Shown here one piece after another: positions 49,001 through 61,000 of a DNA stretch of 64,000 bases. The notes beneath the pieces were generated by a model, which was not told the origin of the DNA, did no database searches, and saw only the letters and a program-made list of their open reading frames with translations. The stretch is from Mimosa pudica. Taxonomy: Eukaryota; Streptophyta; Magnoliopsida; Fabales; Fabaceae. The translations under genes and the position numbers were made by a program. Numbering within the stretch: the stretch's first letter is position 1; each line of letters begins with the position of its first letter. Location of the stretch: contig JAKELP010000033.1 in the NCBI GenBank assembly GCA_029929735.1, positions 3,038,001 to 3,102,000 on the forward strand. Direction: 5' to 3'.

Positions 49001-52000
49001 CGCCCAGAGGGACGCCGCTCTATCCGACAGAGAGCAATTGGTAGCCGATTTAAAGTCGGCCTTGGCCTTTAAGAAACAAGCTCATGAAGATAGAAGGAGG
49101 GCTGAAGAAATAATGAAACGCTCTGACGCCAAACAAGAAGAGCTGAAAGCCACCATTGAAAAGTTAAAGGTTGAGCACTTCAAGGATGTTGAAAAACTTA
49201 AGGATTATGTCAACATGGCCAGAGCTGAGTCGTCGGCTAAAGATAAGGAAATCGAGGCTCTCAAGTCGGCCAATAACAAGTGGGAAATCGCCTATCACCA
49301 GTTGGAGGAGGATATGAGTCAGATGTCTGAAAATTATGAGACTCATATCTTAGAAGTCGATGCTCGTGCTCGAATGGAGCTCATGAAAGAATACAAGAGT
49401 GGCGAGCACGTCAACTGGAAGCCCGACGACGTCATAGACGATTATTACCAGCTCTTTCCTAAAGATGAACCTGACTCCAATCCATCCCAAGAGGATGATC
49501 AGACAATCAATGAGATGAGGGCTCAGGACGTCAACCAGGGCAAGGGCAATCTAAATGACGGCGGCCAGGCTGGCAAAGAGCATGGTGGCGGCGACGCCTA
49601 AATCTTTTACTTGTAGAAATTTTCATTTTCATTATGTATACATTGTACTGTTTTTTTTTAATGCAAACCTTGTCTTCTATCTTCATACTCAATACTCTTC
49701 GCATCACTTCATTTATTTTCTTCGTTAAACACCCACACTTCCAACGGGTGTGGGTGACATCCTAACAAGATAAAAAGAATCTATCCATTAATTAAGGAAT
49801 CTCTGAAATTATATTTATCAAATATCAATTCACAACATAGTCACTCGTACCTTAATCAAACGTTGGTGACCCTGCCAGGGAATTATCAATCATTAGTCTA
49901 AACATCGACTATCAATTAATGGAATAAAAATCACTCAATATAACTCGGGTAATATATACCTTTTTCAAATCAACTTATTATCAGCCTCTCAGGGCGTCAT
50001 GTCGTCATGCCATCTCGGCATCATCTTATCATCAAATTCTTTTGGTGTCAATTCATCACATTATCTGGGAAATGACATCTCACAACAAAACATCTCAAAA
50101 GATAGGGTTAAATTGCATCAGATTATCACGTCCACAGCTGAACTAATCGTCAGACACTAGGTCTTCTAGCTGGGCTCGTCGCCTACAGGCGTTTCTCATC
50201 ATTTGCATTCTTTCTCAAATAATCGTGTCAGTATCATCGTTCTTTAAATCAAATAATCAAATAACTTAGAAATAATACCTCTTTAGATGGATGGCATTCC
50301 AACTCTTTGGGACGTCTTTACCATGGACGTCAACCAACTTATAAGCTCCAGGACCAGTGATTTCTACCACTTTATAGGGGCCTTCATATGAAGCATTTAA
50401 CTTTCCATCTTTATGCTCAGGTGTATTAGGAAAGATTTTTCGAAGAACCCAATCTCCTACTTGGAAATGGCGCTCCTTAACACCTTTGTTCCAAAATTTT
50501 GTCGCCCTTTGCTGATAGGCGGCGACTCTAATAAGAGCTTGTTCCCTACGTTCATCTAACAAATCTAAATCTTGGGCTAAGTGTTCATTATTAGATTCTT
50601 CTCTAGTCCACTGTCTTCTTAAAGATGACATTCCTACCTCTACTGGTATCATAGCTTCAGATCCATAAACTAGAGAGAAAGACGTTTCACCAGTCGACGT
50701 CCTAGACGTCGTTCGGTACGCCCATAAAACGGCGGGCAACTCTTCAGCCCACCTACCTTTAGCTTTATCTAGCCTCTTTTTCAAAGACGTCAATATGGTT
50801 TTGTTACTAGCTTCAGCCTGCCCATTCGATTGTGGATTTCTAGGGGTGGAAAACTTAAGTTTAATATGCCACTTATCACAAAATTTTCTAAATTTTCTTC
50901 CTATAAATTGAGATCCATTATCACATACAATTTTCTGGGGCAGACCAAATCTACATACTATATTTTTCCAAACAAAATCAATTACCTGAGGTTCTTGTAC
51001 CTGGCTCAAGGCGACGGCCTCTACCCATTTGGTGAAGTAATCTGTGGCGACCAACAGGAAGACTAGTCGTCCAGGTGCTGGGGTAAACTTGCCTACAATA
51101 TCCATTCCCCATTTAAGGAAAGGCCATGAAGGCACTATTACATGCAACTGTTCAGGGGGTTGTCTCGCTACGGTGCAAAATTTTTGGCAACGTTCACATT
51201 TAGTCACCAAGCTTATTGCATCTTTCTGCAAAGTCGGCCAAAAATAACCTGCTCTAGTCACCTTTCTTATCAATGATCGACTTCCACTATGGTCTCCGCA
51301 TTCACCTTCATGAATTTCTCTTAACACATAATTTGCCTCAGACGGAGAGACACATTTCAGCAAAGGTCCACCAGTGAAAGTTCGTCTATAAAGATCATCG
51401 CCTATAGCCTCTTTTTCAAAGACGTCAACTGGCAGCTCTGACAACTATTCGCCGCGCTTCATTCTTATCTGAAGGCAATTTATCCTGCAACAGATATGAA
51501 AGCAAAGGGGATCGCCAATCCCATGTCAAACTGTTATTCAACACAATTCGATTATTTACCTCAATTGCCGGTGTTTTCAGATAAAATAGTGGGATTTGTT
51601 TTGTCTCCACAACTTCTATAGACGACCCAATATTGGCAAGGGCGTCTGCCTTCCGGTTGTCTTCCCTGCCTATTTGGGTAATCTTCATCGCGTCAAACCG
51701 AGTGGTCAAATCAGACACTACATCCAGATATTTCTTCATTCTTTGGTCTTTTGCTTGATAAGAACCATTGATTTGTTTCGAGACTAGTTGGGAATCACTC
51801 TTCACTTCCAAAACTTTTGCACCCAATTCTGATGCTAACTTAAGTCCAGCTATAAGGGCTTCATATTCAGCTTCATTGTTCGTCGCCTTAAAACCACATC
51901 TTATTGCCTGGACAATTTGTTCACCATCGGGGGTTTCAAGCGCGATACCCAGTCCACTTCCTTTTACATTGGAAGACCCGTCTACATGGAGGATCCAGGG

Positions 52001-55000
52001 CGACAAGTTCACCTGTTTCTTAATAGAAAAAGACTCATTGTTAGCTGTTACCTGAAGATTGGGACTAAATTCCGCCAAAAAATCAGCTAGGATTTGTGAT
52101 TTGATAGCTGTTTGATGACTCCCCATATTTAGTGGTTTTTAGGAAATATTTTATTGTATTTGGGGAGTCATTAATTAAATAAATAAGTGATTTTGTTGTG
52201 AATTGGAAAGAAAGTAATTTGAGGATTATATGAGTGATTCTTTTGGAAATTTGAAATTTAATTGAAATAGGAAACTTAATATATTAAAAGAAATATTTTA
52301 ATGGGAAGTTTCCTATTAATGAGATTATGTGATTGAGTCATTGTGATTATTTCCTATTTCTTTCTCTTCATGAATGCATATTTAATGAAAAAGGAAATAA
52401 AGAGAAAGGGACATACAAGAAAAGGAAAGAAAAGAAACTTAACATGCAAGGCAAAGACAATATGGTGTTGGACTATTTTATTATAAATATACACATGCAA
52501 TTGAGGAGAAGAGAGGCTGGTCATAATTCTTCCCATCTAGTAAAGCCTACACATTCACGCCATCAGAGAAAAGAAAAGGAAACTGCGACACAAGGAGAGG
52601 GAGCTCAAGTCTTTTTGTGGAGATTCATTGAATTCCAAGCGCACACATGTAGTGACACAACGCTGAAGAAAGGAAGAACGAGGTGGCATTTGTTCTTTGT
52701 ATTTTCTTTGGCAATTATCAATTGCAACACACACAGCACGTTAACGGGAGAGAAGGGAGCATACCTATTCGTAGTCTTCTTCAAGTGTCTTCAACTTTGA
52801 GAAATATTTTTATGGGTTCTTATTTCCACTTTCATTTATGATTTTGGGTATTGAATCTGATTATATGATGAATTTGAGACATATGTGTGGCTAGTTTCTT
52901 TTACAACCTAGAGTACTATGAACTTGTTTGTAACTTAGTATTTTATTTCCCACTACTTAGTCATGGTTAATTTGATCTAGTTTATTTAATCTTGCTATTA
53001 TTGATTAACTTGTTTAGTGCTTGATCACCATTAGACATGTTTAGGGAATTTAGAATTGGACTCGGAAGAGGGAATTTTAAATAGACCATGGGATTAAATA
53101 GTGTAGGATTGGATTTTAATCTGATTTGCGACTAGGATAGGAATATACCTAGAAGCCCTACATAGTCACAGTAGAGCGGTACCGAGATAAATTAGCCTAG
53201 TAAATTAGTGCAAGACATTGTGTAATTAAGCTAGGCAAGGATGTAAGTGGACCGGAAGGCATTTATAGACACTAGTACTCTAGATTAGCTAATTGAATTA
53301 ATTCATAATTAATTTAGTGGGGAATAAAATCTAAGAAGCAGATAAGTGATTAGTGGCTCTAGGTTGTTCTTTTGACTCGTGAATTTCATCTGTGTGAATA
53401 TTTGTTTTATTTTATTTTCTTAGATATTAGGTAATTAAAATCAATTTTCTTATATTTACTCAACTTGAATGAAAATAGGAGATCTAATGCCTAATTATTA
53501 ATTGTCTGAGTCTCTGTGGGATCGACCTTGATTTACCACTTTACTAACCTACGATCCGTACACTTGCGGATATTTTTATCAAATTTTGGTAGCATCAAGT
53601 TTTTGGCGCCGTTGCCGGGGACTCAAGGCAATTAGTAATTAGAATTAGAAATTCTTTAGTAGTTTTAGTTTGAGTTTTTTTTTCTTTTGGAGAAAATAGA
53701 AAGATGGACTATTTAGAGGCTAATTATAAGTGGTATCGTTGTTATTGTTGTGGAAATAATCATGTACCTGAGAATTGTCCATTTTTGCTTTGGCAACAAA
53801 CTTATGTTGATAATTTGTCTAGGCGTAGTTGGAATTTTGAGCAAGATGAGTGTTGGAACCCACATGTAGATTCTTATTCACATGCAATAGACCCACCCTT
53901 CATGTCTTACTCACATGTTCAAGAAAACATTGATTATGAGAATTCTTGTTTAGAAAGGTTAGACAGATTAGAAAGATTAGTCAATACTTGTTTGACAATG
54001 CAAGAGGAAAATTTGAAAAGGCATGAGAAATACTACAATAGTTCTGGATCAAGCGTTCAAAGAAACAGTTTCAGTTTTGAGGATAATTGGAAAAGGTTAG
54101 AAGCAATTGAGGATAGTTTAAAATCACTTAACGATAGTTTCAATAGGTGTGAATCAATTGAGAATAGAGTTGACCATGCAGTTGAAGAAGATTTAGAGAT
54201 TGTCATAGAGCCTGAAACTTGTTTGAAAGAAATTGATGGGTGTCTAATTGATGTTGAAAATGTGAATTCAAATACTTGTGATTCTGATATACATGTTGAT
54301 GTGAGTGTTCCTATAGCTACTTTGGATGATTCTCCTATTACTGTTGTGACTCTTACTGATGAGAGTCAAATTGATTTTATTGGATGCTCATTATTCTTAG
54401 AAAGACATATATCTAATTGTTTGTATGAGCATATTTTAATTCCTTTGAAATCAGTGATTGCTTGTTCTTTGAAATTGTCTATGATTGAAAAGACACAAGT
54501 AATTAGTTTGATTGATTACTTATACTGTTTGAAAAGGAATGAAGATGAGGTGATTATTGTGTTTGATACTTATGACTAAGGATTTGTTTGGAAAGTCTGG
54601 CTGAAGACTTTAAACTTAGCGCTTCTTGGGAGGCAACCCAAGGTTTTGGTATTTGATGCTTTGTTTTTTAGTTTGTAGGATTTTTTTTCTTCTTTTGACC
54701 CCAAAGGATGCTTCAACTTGATTTGGATGGACTAGCAGTTATGAGTGGAAATTGAGAAGAGGAAGGGGAGTATTCTTCTAACTTTTTCTTGATTTTATTT
54801 GACTAAGAATTGTTTTGGTGATGAGTCTTTATGCTGGTTGATATGTGTGTGATGGTTAGATTTGATGGTGTGCCTCTTGAGTACTATGCTTGGTTGATAT
54901 GAAAGTTGAAATATTTGTCATATTTACACTTGCTATGAATATTTTTGTAATTTCACTACTTGTGTTACATGTTCACATTGGGGACAATGTGACATTTAAG

Positions 55001-58000
55001 TGTGGGGTATGAGGGTATCATTGTTCTCTAAAGATTGTCCTCAAACTTTCATTTTGTAAAATTTTCTTAAAAAAAAAATCTTTTTGCCAATTTCGGGATT
55101 GATTTGGACTTGAAATAATTGGATTTGATTAGACTTTGATCTCATCTTCTTTGAATGTAAGTGAAAAGGCAAGCTATTTGATTTAGATAAATTACTCTAG
55201 TATGTCAAAAAGCCTTGTGAGGAATTTGAGCCTTAATTATATTCTTTTATGAGTGAGTACATCTATTGTAATTTCCCCTCTAGAACTTGTCTTGAATCTC
55301 TTTTGACGCTCAAATCTCTTGTATGCACAAAAATGATTAAGGCTTTCGTTTCATAGCCAGTTTAGCCAAAAAGCCATCCATTTTACATTATTTCCATTGC
55401 TTAACCCCTTTGAGCCTGCTTCTCTTTTAAAAAGAAATATTGCATATTTTAGCCTTTGAATTCTTTTGATGCAATTTTTCATCTCTTATCTATTTCTTCC
55501 ATTTACGCTTTGAAAAGTGTTATACTATATTCATATGGAAAGGGGTGAAGGAATTAGAAAAGGAAAAGGGGAAATATAAGTGTTGAAGAAAGGAGAAAAC
55601 AAAAAAATAAAAAAAAAAGTGAAGGTGAAAAAGGAAAAAAAAAATCACACAAAGTGTGCAAAAAAAAAGAAAGAAAGAAAAGAAAAAAAAGAAAGAAAGA
55701 AGAAGATGAAAATCGAAAGAATTGAAGAATTGTGGAGTTCAAAAGAGTCAACCCTTATGTGCTTATCAAGTTAAGTGATTCCTTCATTCCTTACTATAAT
55801 TGAAATGGTTTAGCACTTTTCAAATATACCTCCATCTCATTTTCATTTCATTATCCTACCTTTTTCATTACAACCCTTAAAAGTCCTTTTGATTTGTGTG
55901 TGCATTGAGATATAAGAGTGAATATCGAGATGATAAACAAGCCTATGGTAGCTGGATTACATAGATGGAATTGAGTGAAACACAACCCCTATATACTTTG
56001 AGAGTAGAGCGTAAACACTTGACCGGTGAGGGACATGCTTTTGTGATTTATCTCTATCAAATTGATTGTCTTATTGCTTGCATTTGGGGATGGTGAGAGA
56101 GATTTCTAAGAGGATTCAGTTGTTAAGAGTTTGAATTGATTTCAACTTTGTGATGATAAAAACTTGATTTCATTTTTGTGCTAATGTGTTAACAATTTGA
56201 AATCTTGAGGACAAGATTTAATGCAAGTGTGGGGGTGTGATGACTCCCCATATTTAGTGGTTTTTAGGAAATATTTTATTGTATTTGGGGAGTCATTAAT
56301 TAAATAAATAAGTGATTTTGTTGTGAATTGGAAAGAAAGTAATTTGAGGATTATATGAGTGATTCTTTTGGAAATTTGAAATTTAATTGAAATAGGAAAC
56401 TTAATATATTAAAAGAAATATTTTAATGGGAAGTTTCCTATTAATGAGATTATGTGATTGAGTCATTGTGATTATTTCCTATTTCTTTCTCTTCATGAAT
56501 GCATATTTAATGAAAAAGGAAATAAAGAGAAAGGGACATACAAGAAAAGGAAAGAAAAGAAACTTAACATGTAAGGTAAAGACAATATGGTGTTGGACTA
56601 TTTTATTATAAATATACACATGCAATTGAGGAGAAGAGAGGCTGGTCATAATTCTTCCCATCTAGTAAAGCCTACACATTCACGCCATCAGAGAAAAGAA
56701 AAGGAAACTGCGACACAAGGAGAGGGAGCTCAAGTCTTTTTGTGGAGATTCATTGAATTCCAAGCGCACACATGTAGTGACACAACGCTGAAGAAAGGAA
56801 GAACGAGGTGGCATTTGTTCTTTGTATTTTCTTTGGCAATTATCAATTGCAACACACACAGCACGTTAACTGGAGAGAATGGAGCATACCTATTCGTAGT
56901 CTTCTTCAAGTGTCTTCAACTTTGAGAAATATTTTTATGGGTTCTTATTTCCACTTTCATTTATGATTTTGGGTATTGAATCTGATTATATGATGAATTT
57001 GAGACATATGTGTGGCTAGTTTCTTTTACAACCTAGAGTACTATGAACTTGTTTGTAACTTAGTATTTTATTTCCCACTACTTAGTCATGGTTAATTTGA
57101 TCTAGTTTATTTAATCTTGCTATTATTGATTAACTTGTTTAGTGCTTGATCACCATTAGACATGTTTAGGGAATTTAGAATTGGACTCGGAAGAGGGAAT
57201 TTTAAATAGACCATGGGATTAAATAGTGTAGGATTGGATTTTAATCTGATTTGCGACTAGGATAGGAATATACCTAGAAGCCCTACATAGTCACAGTAGA
57301 GCGGTACCGAGATAAATTAGCCTAGTAAATTAGTGCAAGACATTGTGTAATTAAGCTAGGCAAGGATGTAAGTGGACCGGAAGGCATTTATAGACACTAG
57401 TACTCTAGATTAGCTAATTGAATTAATTCATAATTAATTTAGTGGGGAATAAAATCTAAGAAGTAGATAAGTGATTAGTGGCTCTAGGTTGTTCTTTTGA
57501 CTCGTGAATTTCATCTGTGTGAATATTTGTTTTATTTTATTTTCTTAGATATTAGGTAATTAAAATCAATTTTCTTATATTTACTCAACTTGAATGAAAA
57601 TAGGAGATCTAATGCCTAATTATTAATTGTCTGAGTCTCTGTGGGATCGACCTTGATTTACCACTTTACTAACCTACGATCCGTACACTTGCGGATATTT
57701 TTATCAAATTTTGGTAGCATCACTGTTCTTGGGGCATAAGAGATATCAAATTCACTCAGCTCAATCGCCCATTTCACCAATCTCCCAGATAAATCAGGCT
57801 TATGGAGGACGTTCCGCAAAGGATAGGTTGAGACGACCACAATTGGGTGGCACTGAAAATACTGCCTCAACTTCTTAGAAGACGTTACTAAGGCCAAAGC
57901 AAGTTTTTCCATCATTATATAGTGTCTCCGTATCTAACAAGGCTCTGCTAACATAATATACTGGGTTCTGTCGCCTATCTTCTTCCCTAACAAGAACTGA

Positions 58001-61000
58001 ACTTACAGCATTAGAGGCGACAGACAAGTATAGATATAAGGTTTCACCTGGACTTGGCTTAGAAAGCAAAGGGGGGCTCGTGAGATATTCTTTCAAATCC
58101 TGAAGCGCCTTTTCAGGTGCGTCGTTCCATACAAACTCCTTATTCTTCTTCAATATATCAAAGAATGGTTGGCACCTTTCAGAAGATTTAGATATAAATC
58201 TGGTTAAAGCAGCTATCTTACCCGTCAAACACTGGACGTCCTTCACACATTTGGGTGATGGGATGTCCAACACGGCTTTGATTTGTGATGGGTTTGCTTC
58301 TATCCCTCTCTTTGACACCAAATATCCTAAAAACTTACCAGACTGCACCCCAAAAGTGCATTTTTCTGGGTTGAGTTTCATGTTATACTTCCTCAGAAGA
58401 TCGAACGTCTGCTGCAAATGGTTAATATGGTCTTCCGCTTTCAAAGATTTGACTAGCATGTCGTCTATGTAAACTTCCATCGTCTTCCCAAGTTGGGCGG
58501 CGAACATGCGATTGACTAACCTTTGGTATGTTGCACCAGCGTTTTTCAAACCAAAAGGCATTACCTTGTAACAATATGTTCCACGATCTGTGATAAACGA
58601 AGTCTTCTCCTGGTCGTTTGGATGCATCAATATCTGGTTGTAACCGGAAAAGGCGTCCATAAAACTTAACAATTCATGTCCTGATGTTGCGTCTACTAGG
58701 CTGTCAATGTGTGGCAATGGAAAGGAATCCTTTGGGCAAGCTTTGTTCAAATCTGTGAAGTCGATACACACTCTATGCTTACCATTTTTCTTTGGGACGA
58801 CTACAACATTAGCTAACCAATCAGGGTAATTCACTTCTCGAATAGACCCAATTTTCAATAATTTCTGAACTTCCTCATTAACAATTCTATTCCTCTCTGG
58901 TGCAAATTTCCGTCTTTTCTGTCTGACCGGCTTGAATGTGGGGTCGACGTTCAATTGGTGTTCAATGACGTCCGGGCTTATTCCTGTCATCTCATCATAG
59001 GACCAAGCAAAACAATCTAAGTTATTTGTTAGAAAAGAAATTAGTTTCCTTCTTACCTCAGGAACAAGGTCCATTCCTATGGACAAAAACTTTTCAGGGT
59101 TTTCAGGATCAAAAATTATTTTTTCTAAGTTGTCATCTTCCTCCTTTGTCGCCCTGTCCATAGGAATGAACGCCTGTAGTTGCTATGCCGATGGAGGAGA
59201 TTGTTCCAAGCCTTTCAATGTTGCTTGGTAACATTCTCTTGCCATCCTCTGATCGCCTTTGATCTCTTTCACACCCCAAGGTGTAGAGAACTTGATTGAT
59301 TGGTGTAACGTCGAAGGTACTGCCTTCATCTGATGAATCCAAGGACGTCCTAACAAAGCGTTGTAAGTGGATGGGCAGTCCATTACCTGGAACTTGACTA
59401 AAGCATTAATTCCAGCAGCAAAAGTCATCAAAGATATTTCTCCAATCGTCCTATCTGGCGTTCCGTTTCCAAATACCAAGACGGTTGGAGCCTTAATTAT
59501 TTAGGATTCTAATTGTAATTCTTTGACAGTTTGCAAATAAATAATATTAACGGAACTATCTGCATCTACTAGTATTCTTTTGGTCAAACAATTAGCTATT
59601 AGTAAAGATATTACCAGGGCGTCGTCGTGCATTTGGACGTTCTGAATATCAGCGTCGTTGAAGGTTATTGGACCCTCAACCACCTGATCATTACTCACAT
59701 TACCATTAACCCACTCCAATTCTTTTGGCAAAGACCTCGCATGTCGCTTTGCAGCAGAGTAAGACATCCCACTTATTGCCGACCCCCCAATGATTGTGTT
59801 AATCGTTCTGACGGCCTGCGGGGGTTGAGCTGGGGCGTTCTGCCTTTGATCTCTACCTGCATTGTTAGTAGTATTACTCTTAAGGAGATGTTGTAAGTTA
59901 CCGTGCTTAAGTTGGAAGGCTACTTCTTTTCTGAACCTCCAACAATCCTCTGTTCGATGGCCGACGTCTTTGTGGTAGTCACAGTACCTAGTGGTGTCTC
60001 TCTCATTGACAGGCGTCGTCATAGGTTTAGGCCATTTCACCCTGTCCATCTTTTCAAATGCACTTACCATTTCAGCTGGTCCAATGGACATGTTGAACTC
60101 TTCATATCTAGGAGGGGGTGGGTCCCTCTTCTGTTTGTCGCCCTGCTCATTATTGTTAGTATAAGGGTGAAAGCGAAAATTTCTACCTCGTTACCGCTTA
60201 GAACGGCGGTCTGTGGATCCCAAATTATTCTGTTGTTGATTAGCTGTCTTTTCCGTGTTTGTGGCAATCACCGAATTAGCGGGGAGACTGGTTGTCGCCA
60301 GTCCCTGATTCATTTTAAGGGCATGATTTCTACTGGCGTCGTCCTCTTGAAGATTAATATGGGACCACACGTATGATTAGACTTCCGGCCAAGTTGTCAC
60401 CCGTTTCAAAACCAATTCTTGATAGAGGCCGCAAGTGGGTGGCAATGCTCTCTTAAACGCCTGCACAGCAATGTTAGGATCACAATTTGGGATACTTACC
60501 ATCTCTGCCGTAAACCTTTTCAGAAGGTCTCTGTATGACTCGTCCGGCCTCATGACAATTCGATACAAGTCGTCTGACGTCTTAACCATGACTCTGCTGC
60601 TTGCAAATTGTTCAACAAAAATGTCAGTTAAATGACTAAATGAAGTTATTTTACCTTGAGGGAGATTGGTCCACCACATCAGGGCTGGGCCAATCAAACT
60701 TATACCAAATCCACGACACATAGCAGCATGTCGTTTGTCGGCTGGGAGGACTGCTGCTAGCATAATCTGCCTGTATTGGGCCAAGTGTTGGTCTGGATCC
60801 GACTTGCCATTATACTTTGGCATAGTAGGAAAAGCAAATCTTTCAGGTAGATCAGCAAACGCGATGTCGTCTATGAAGGGTGATTCTGAATAACTCCCTA
60901 AACGGGCTGCATCGAGTGGCTTTTGAACACCTGGAATCGAGTACATCTTTTTCTTTATCTCAGCGACCTCCTTCTCCATTCGAAGGGCAAAAGAGAGAAT

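Larger units (their letters stand above)
52113..57722 (+). mobile_element. nested non-autonomous Athila-like LTR retrotransposon, 5610 bp
   Basis: Two LTRs of 1485 bp each (52113-53597 and 56238-57722) begin TGATGACTCCCC and end GGTAGCATCA. The 5-bp target duplication CTGTT is perfect (52108-52112 and 57723-57727). The primer-binding site TTTGGCGCCGTTGCCGGGGA (53602-53621) matches a tRNA-Asp 3' end, as in Athila elements. The purine-rich AAGTGTGGGGGTG precedes the 3' LTR. There is no pol; one short gag-like ORF is present. Confidence 0.95.

Noticed and set aside
52333..52800. 155-codon ORF, with a 112-codon counterpart at 56587-56925
   Set aside because: Both lie in the LTRs of the nested element and only repeat each other; no family similarity.
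55554..55774. Lysine-rich and Phe/Ser-rich ORFs on opposite strands
   Set aside because: They read an A/G-rich low-complexity run in the non-coding part of the nested element.
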